A DNA stretch of 8,853 nt from Comamonadaceae bacterium (GTDB taxonomy: Bacteria > Pseudomonadota > Gammaproteobacteria > Burkholderiales > Burkholderiaceae_C), in contig CANGMW010000098.1 of the NCBI GenBank assembly GCA_947454695.1, positions 1 through 8,853 of the forward strand, written 5' to 3'. The notes under the pieces are model-generated. The model made no database searches. It had not been told where the DNA came from and worked only from the letters and a program-made list of their open reading frames with translations. Positions 7,178 to 8,853 of the stretch are shown one piece after another. Each line of letters begins with the position of its first letter. The first letter of the stretch is position 1. The translations under genes and the position numbers were made by a program.

Positions 7178-8503
7178 ATGACCGCAGTAGAAACATTCGG
7201 CCGCTTTGCTACCGGCTTTGCCCGAACCCCCTTGCCTGACGAGGTGGCACACCACGCCCAGCGCGCAGTGATCGATTGGTACGCAGCCATTTACCCGGGC
7301 CTGGACACGCCAGCGGTGAAGGTACTGATCCAGACCCTGGCCGAAGACCTGGACAGGGGTGCCGCCCGGTTGGTGCAGGGCCGCCAGGCCACCACGCGCG
7401 CAGCGGCCCTGATTCAGGGCACAGCCGCGCACGCCGCCGAGGTGGATGACAGCTTTCGCGATGCCATGTACCACCCGGGTGCGGCCACCATCGCCGCTGC
7501 ATTGGCAGTGGCCCAAAGCGCGGGCTCTAGCGGCCCTGAGTTCTTGCGCGCCGTGGTGCTGGGCTATGAAATTTCCACCCGGATCGGCGTGGTGATGGGT
7601 CGCCCGCACTACAAGTACTGGCACAACACCGGCACCATGGGCAGCTTTGGCGCAGCCGCTGCGGCAGCGAGCCTGTTGAAGCTCGACGAAGTCGCTTTTG
7701 CCAACGCATTGGCCATCGCCGCCACCTTCACGGCCGGGCTGCAGCAAGCCTTCCGCCAGGAGGCCATGGCTAAGCCACTGCATGCGGGTCGTGCGGCCGA
7801 GGCCGGCGTGCTGGCCGCACAACTGGCTGCGGGTGGCATGCGCACTTCGCTTGATGTGCTGGAAGGTGAATCGGGCCTGGGCCAGGCCATGAGCGCCGCG
7901 CCGGACTGGTCCGCTGTGGGCGCCACACTGGGCACGGACTTCCACATCACCCGCCTCACCTTCAAAAACCACATCGGCTGCGGCCACAACTTTGCTGCCA
8001 TCGACGGCGCGCTGGCGCTACAGCAGCAACATGGCTTCGATCATGCCGACATTGCACATGTGTCTTTGGGCGTCTACCAACCAACGCTCGACATTGCACC
8101 GCATGTGAATCCGAAAAACGCCGATCAGGCGCGCTTTAGCCTGCACTACATGGTGGCGACCGCACTGGTGCACGGCAGCGTGCGCCTCTCGGCTTTTGAG
8201 CCCGACCGCCTGAACGACGTGCGCACTCGCGCACTCATGCAACGCATCGAAGGGGCACTGGACCCAGCGGTGGACGCCGCCTTCCCGGGGCGGCGTGGCG
8301 CGCGCGTCGCGGTCACTCTGCGTGATGGCAGAGTGCTCTCGCTGCTGCAGCCTGACCGCAAGGGCGACCCTGAACTGCCGCTGTCAGATGCCGACCTGGA
8401 GGGCAAGCTTATGGAGCTGTCCACCCCGGTCATCGGCGAGGCCGCTGCGCGCGCTCTGCTCTCACGCATCTGGCAATTGCACAGCAGCGCAAACCTTCCT
8501 TGA
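7178..8503 (+). CDS. MmgE/PrpD-family protein
   Basis: A 441-residue member of the family that includes 2-methylcitrate dehydratase PrpD, cis-aconitate decarboxylase and iminodisuccinate epimerase. Family landmarks are GTAAHAAEVDDSF with D90 and D91, YHPGAATIAAALAVA, WHNTGTMGSFGAAAAAASLL, KPLHAGRAAEAGVLAA with K199, H202 and R205, and NHIGCGHNFAAIDGAL with H265, C268 and H270. It is shorter than typical PrpD proteins of about 480 residues, and no prpB or prpC lies nearby, so a methylcitrate role is unlikely. Known members act on small polycarboxylates rather than CoA esters, and its step in this operon is unclear: dehydration, decarboxylation or epimerisation of a carboxylate substrate or product are options. 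The start at 7178 is 2 bases after the preceding stop, with GAGG (7167-7170) 7 bases upstream. An in-frame upstream ATG at 7103 would overlap the previous gene and is rejected. Confidence 0.92.
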   Translation: MTAVETFGRFATGFARTPLPDEVAHHAQRAVIDWYAAIYPGLDTPAVKVLIQTLAEDLDRGAARLVQGRQATTRAAALIQGTAAHAAEVDDSFRDAMYHPGAATIAAALAVAQSAGSSGPEFLRAVVLGYEISTRIGVVMGRPHYKYWHNTGTMGSFGAAAAAASLLKLDEVAFANALAIAATFTAGLQQAFRQEAMAKPLHAGRAAEAGVLAAQLAAGGMRTSLDVLEGESGLGQAMSAAPDWSAVGATLGTDFHITRLTFKNHIGCGHNFAAIDGALALQQQHGFDHADIAHVSLGVYQPTLDIAPHVNPKNADQARFSLHYMVATALVHGSVRLSAFEPDRLNDVRTRALMQRIEGALDPAVDAAFPGRRGARVAVTLRDGRVLSLLQPDRKGDPELPLSDADLEGKLMELSTPVIGEAAARALLSRIWQLHSSANLP

Positions 8504-8516
8504 ACCAGAGAGCCCC

Positions 8517-8853
8517 ATGACCCACGCCTATATTTGCGACGCTGTGCGCACACCTTTTGGCCGCTATGGTGGCGCTCTGTCTAGCGTGCGCGCTGACGAC
8601 CTCGGCGCGATCCCATTGCGGGCCTTGATGGAACGCCATGCCCAGCTCGACTGGGAAGCCGTCAGCGACGTGATCTTCGGTTGCGCCAACCAGGCCGGTG
8701 AAGACAACCGCAACGTGGCACGTATGAGCGCACTGCTGGCAGGCTTACCCGTCGCTCTGCCCGGCTCTACGGTTAACCGTCTGTGTGGCTCGGGCCTGGA
8801 TGCGGTGGGGACAGCTGCGCGCGCCATCAAGAGCGGGGAAGCCGAATTGATGA
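8517..8853 (+). CDS. Thiolase, beta-ketoadipyl-CoA/acetyl-CoA acetyltransferase type, N-terminal part
   Basis: The right edge cuts this gene after 112 codons. The visible part starts ICDAVRTPFGRYGGAL (6-21) and RADDLGAIPL, as in PcaF, PaaJ and DcaF. FGCANQAGEDNRNVARM (54-70) is characteristic of beta-ketoadipyl-CoA thiolases. The nucleophilic cysteine is C90 in NRLCGSG (87-93). Thiolases of this group cleave 3-oxoadipyl-CoA with CoA to succinyl-CoA and acetyl-CoA, which suggests that the pathway ends in a C6 dicarboxylyl-CoA or close relative. Specificity cannot be fixed from the N-terminus alone. The start at 8517 lies 13 bases after the previous stop, with a modest purine tract AGAGAG (8507-8512) upstream. 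It is the last visible gene of the operon, which probably continues. Confidence 0.93.
   Translation, partial: MTHAYICDAVRTPFGRYGGALSSVRADDLGAIPLRALMERHAQLDWEAVSDVIFGCANQAGEDNRNVARMSALLAGLPVALPGSTVNRLCGSGLDAVGTAARAIKSGEAELM

Larger units (their letters stand above)
1227..8853 (+). other. Predicted six-gene catabolic operon
   Basis: All six genes point the same way. The gaps are 12 bases, a 4-base ATGA overlap, 10 bases, 2 bases and 13 bases. No hairpin followed by a T-run, and no space for an internal promoter, is visible between them. The order is receptor, crotonase, acyl-CoA synthetase, hydratase/dehydrogenase, MmgE/PrpD protein and thiolase. The operon combines uptake, activation and a beta-oxidation round. 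Co-transcription and control by the divergent regulator are inferences from layout. The operon's 3' end is outside the window. Confidence 0.85.

Noticed and set aside
6809..7987. 392-codon open frame on the minus strand
   Set aside because: It is opposite the end of the fused beta-oxidation gene and the MmgE/PrpD gene. There is no recognisable motif and low-complexity composition, so it is a shadow frame.
1..8853. CRISPR arrays, tRNA or rRNA genes, transposases, toxin-antitoxin or defence genes
   Set aside because: I searched for regularly spaced repeats, tRNA-like cloverleaf patterns and relevant protein motifs and saw none. The coding space is accounted for by the regulator and the catabolic operon.

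Overview
The window looks like a catabolic island from a betaproteobacterium of the order Burkholderiales, possibly Comamonadaceae or Alcaligenaceae. The reasons are the Bug/TctC-type periplasmic receptor next to a divergent IclR regulator, the GC-rich tightly packed beta-oxidation genes and the codon style. The genus is an inference. The first six bases are an EcoRI site (GAATTC), so the left edge may be a cloning boundary.

Layout: bases 1-272 hold no gene I can support. An IclR-family regulator follows on the minus strand (273 to about 1100). The intergenic region of about 126 bases carries a strong sigma-70-like promoter for the regulator, with a perfect 8+8 bp palindrome lying over its -10 element. 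From 1227 to the right edge six genes run on the plus strand: a Bug/TctC solute receptor, a stand-alone crotonase-family protein, a fused ADP(NDP)-forming acyl-CoA synthetase, a fused enoyl-CoA hydratase/3-hydroxyacyl-CoA dehydrogenase, an MmgE/PrpD-family protein, and the first 112 residues of a beta-ketoadipyl-CoA-type thiolase cut by the right edge. Gaps between these genes run from a 4-base overlap to 13 bases, so they are almost certainly one operon.

Reading the genes together (inference): a carboxylic acid, probably a dicarboxylate or a ring-derived acid, is captured in the periplasm and activated to its CoA thioester by the ATP-grasp synthetase. It is then isomerised or modified by the unusual crotonase, hydrated and oxidised by the fused protein, and cleaved by the thiolase. 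The thiolase subfamily points to a C6-type 3-oxo-dicarboxylyl-CoA giving succinyl-CoA and acetyl-CoA. The IclR protein probably controls the operon and itself. No acyl-CoA dehydrogenase and no TctA/TctB membrane components are in the window. The substrate is not identified by the sequence; the combination of an ADP-forming ligase, a crotonase without the two hydratase glutamates and an MmgE/PrpD protein is what deserves follow-up.

Base composition rises along the window. Three hand-counted 60-base lines give 23/60 G+C in the regulator gene (481-540), 30/60 in the receptor gene (1561-1620) and 40/60 late in the fused beta-oxidation gene (6961-7020).
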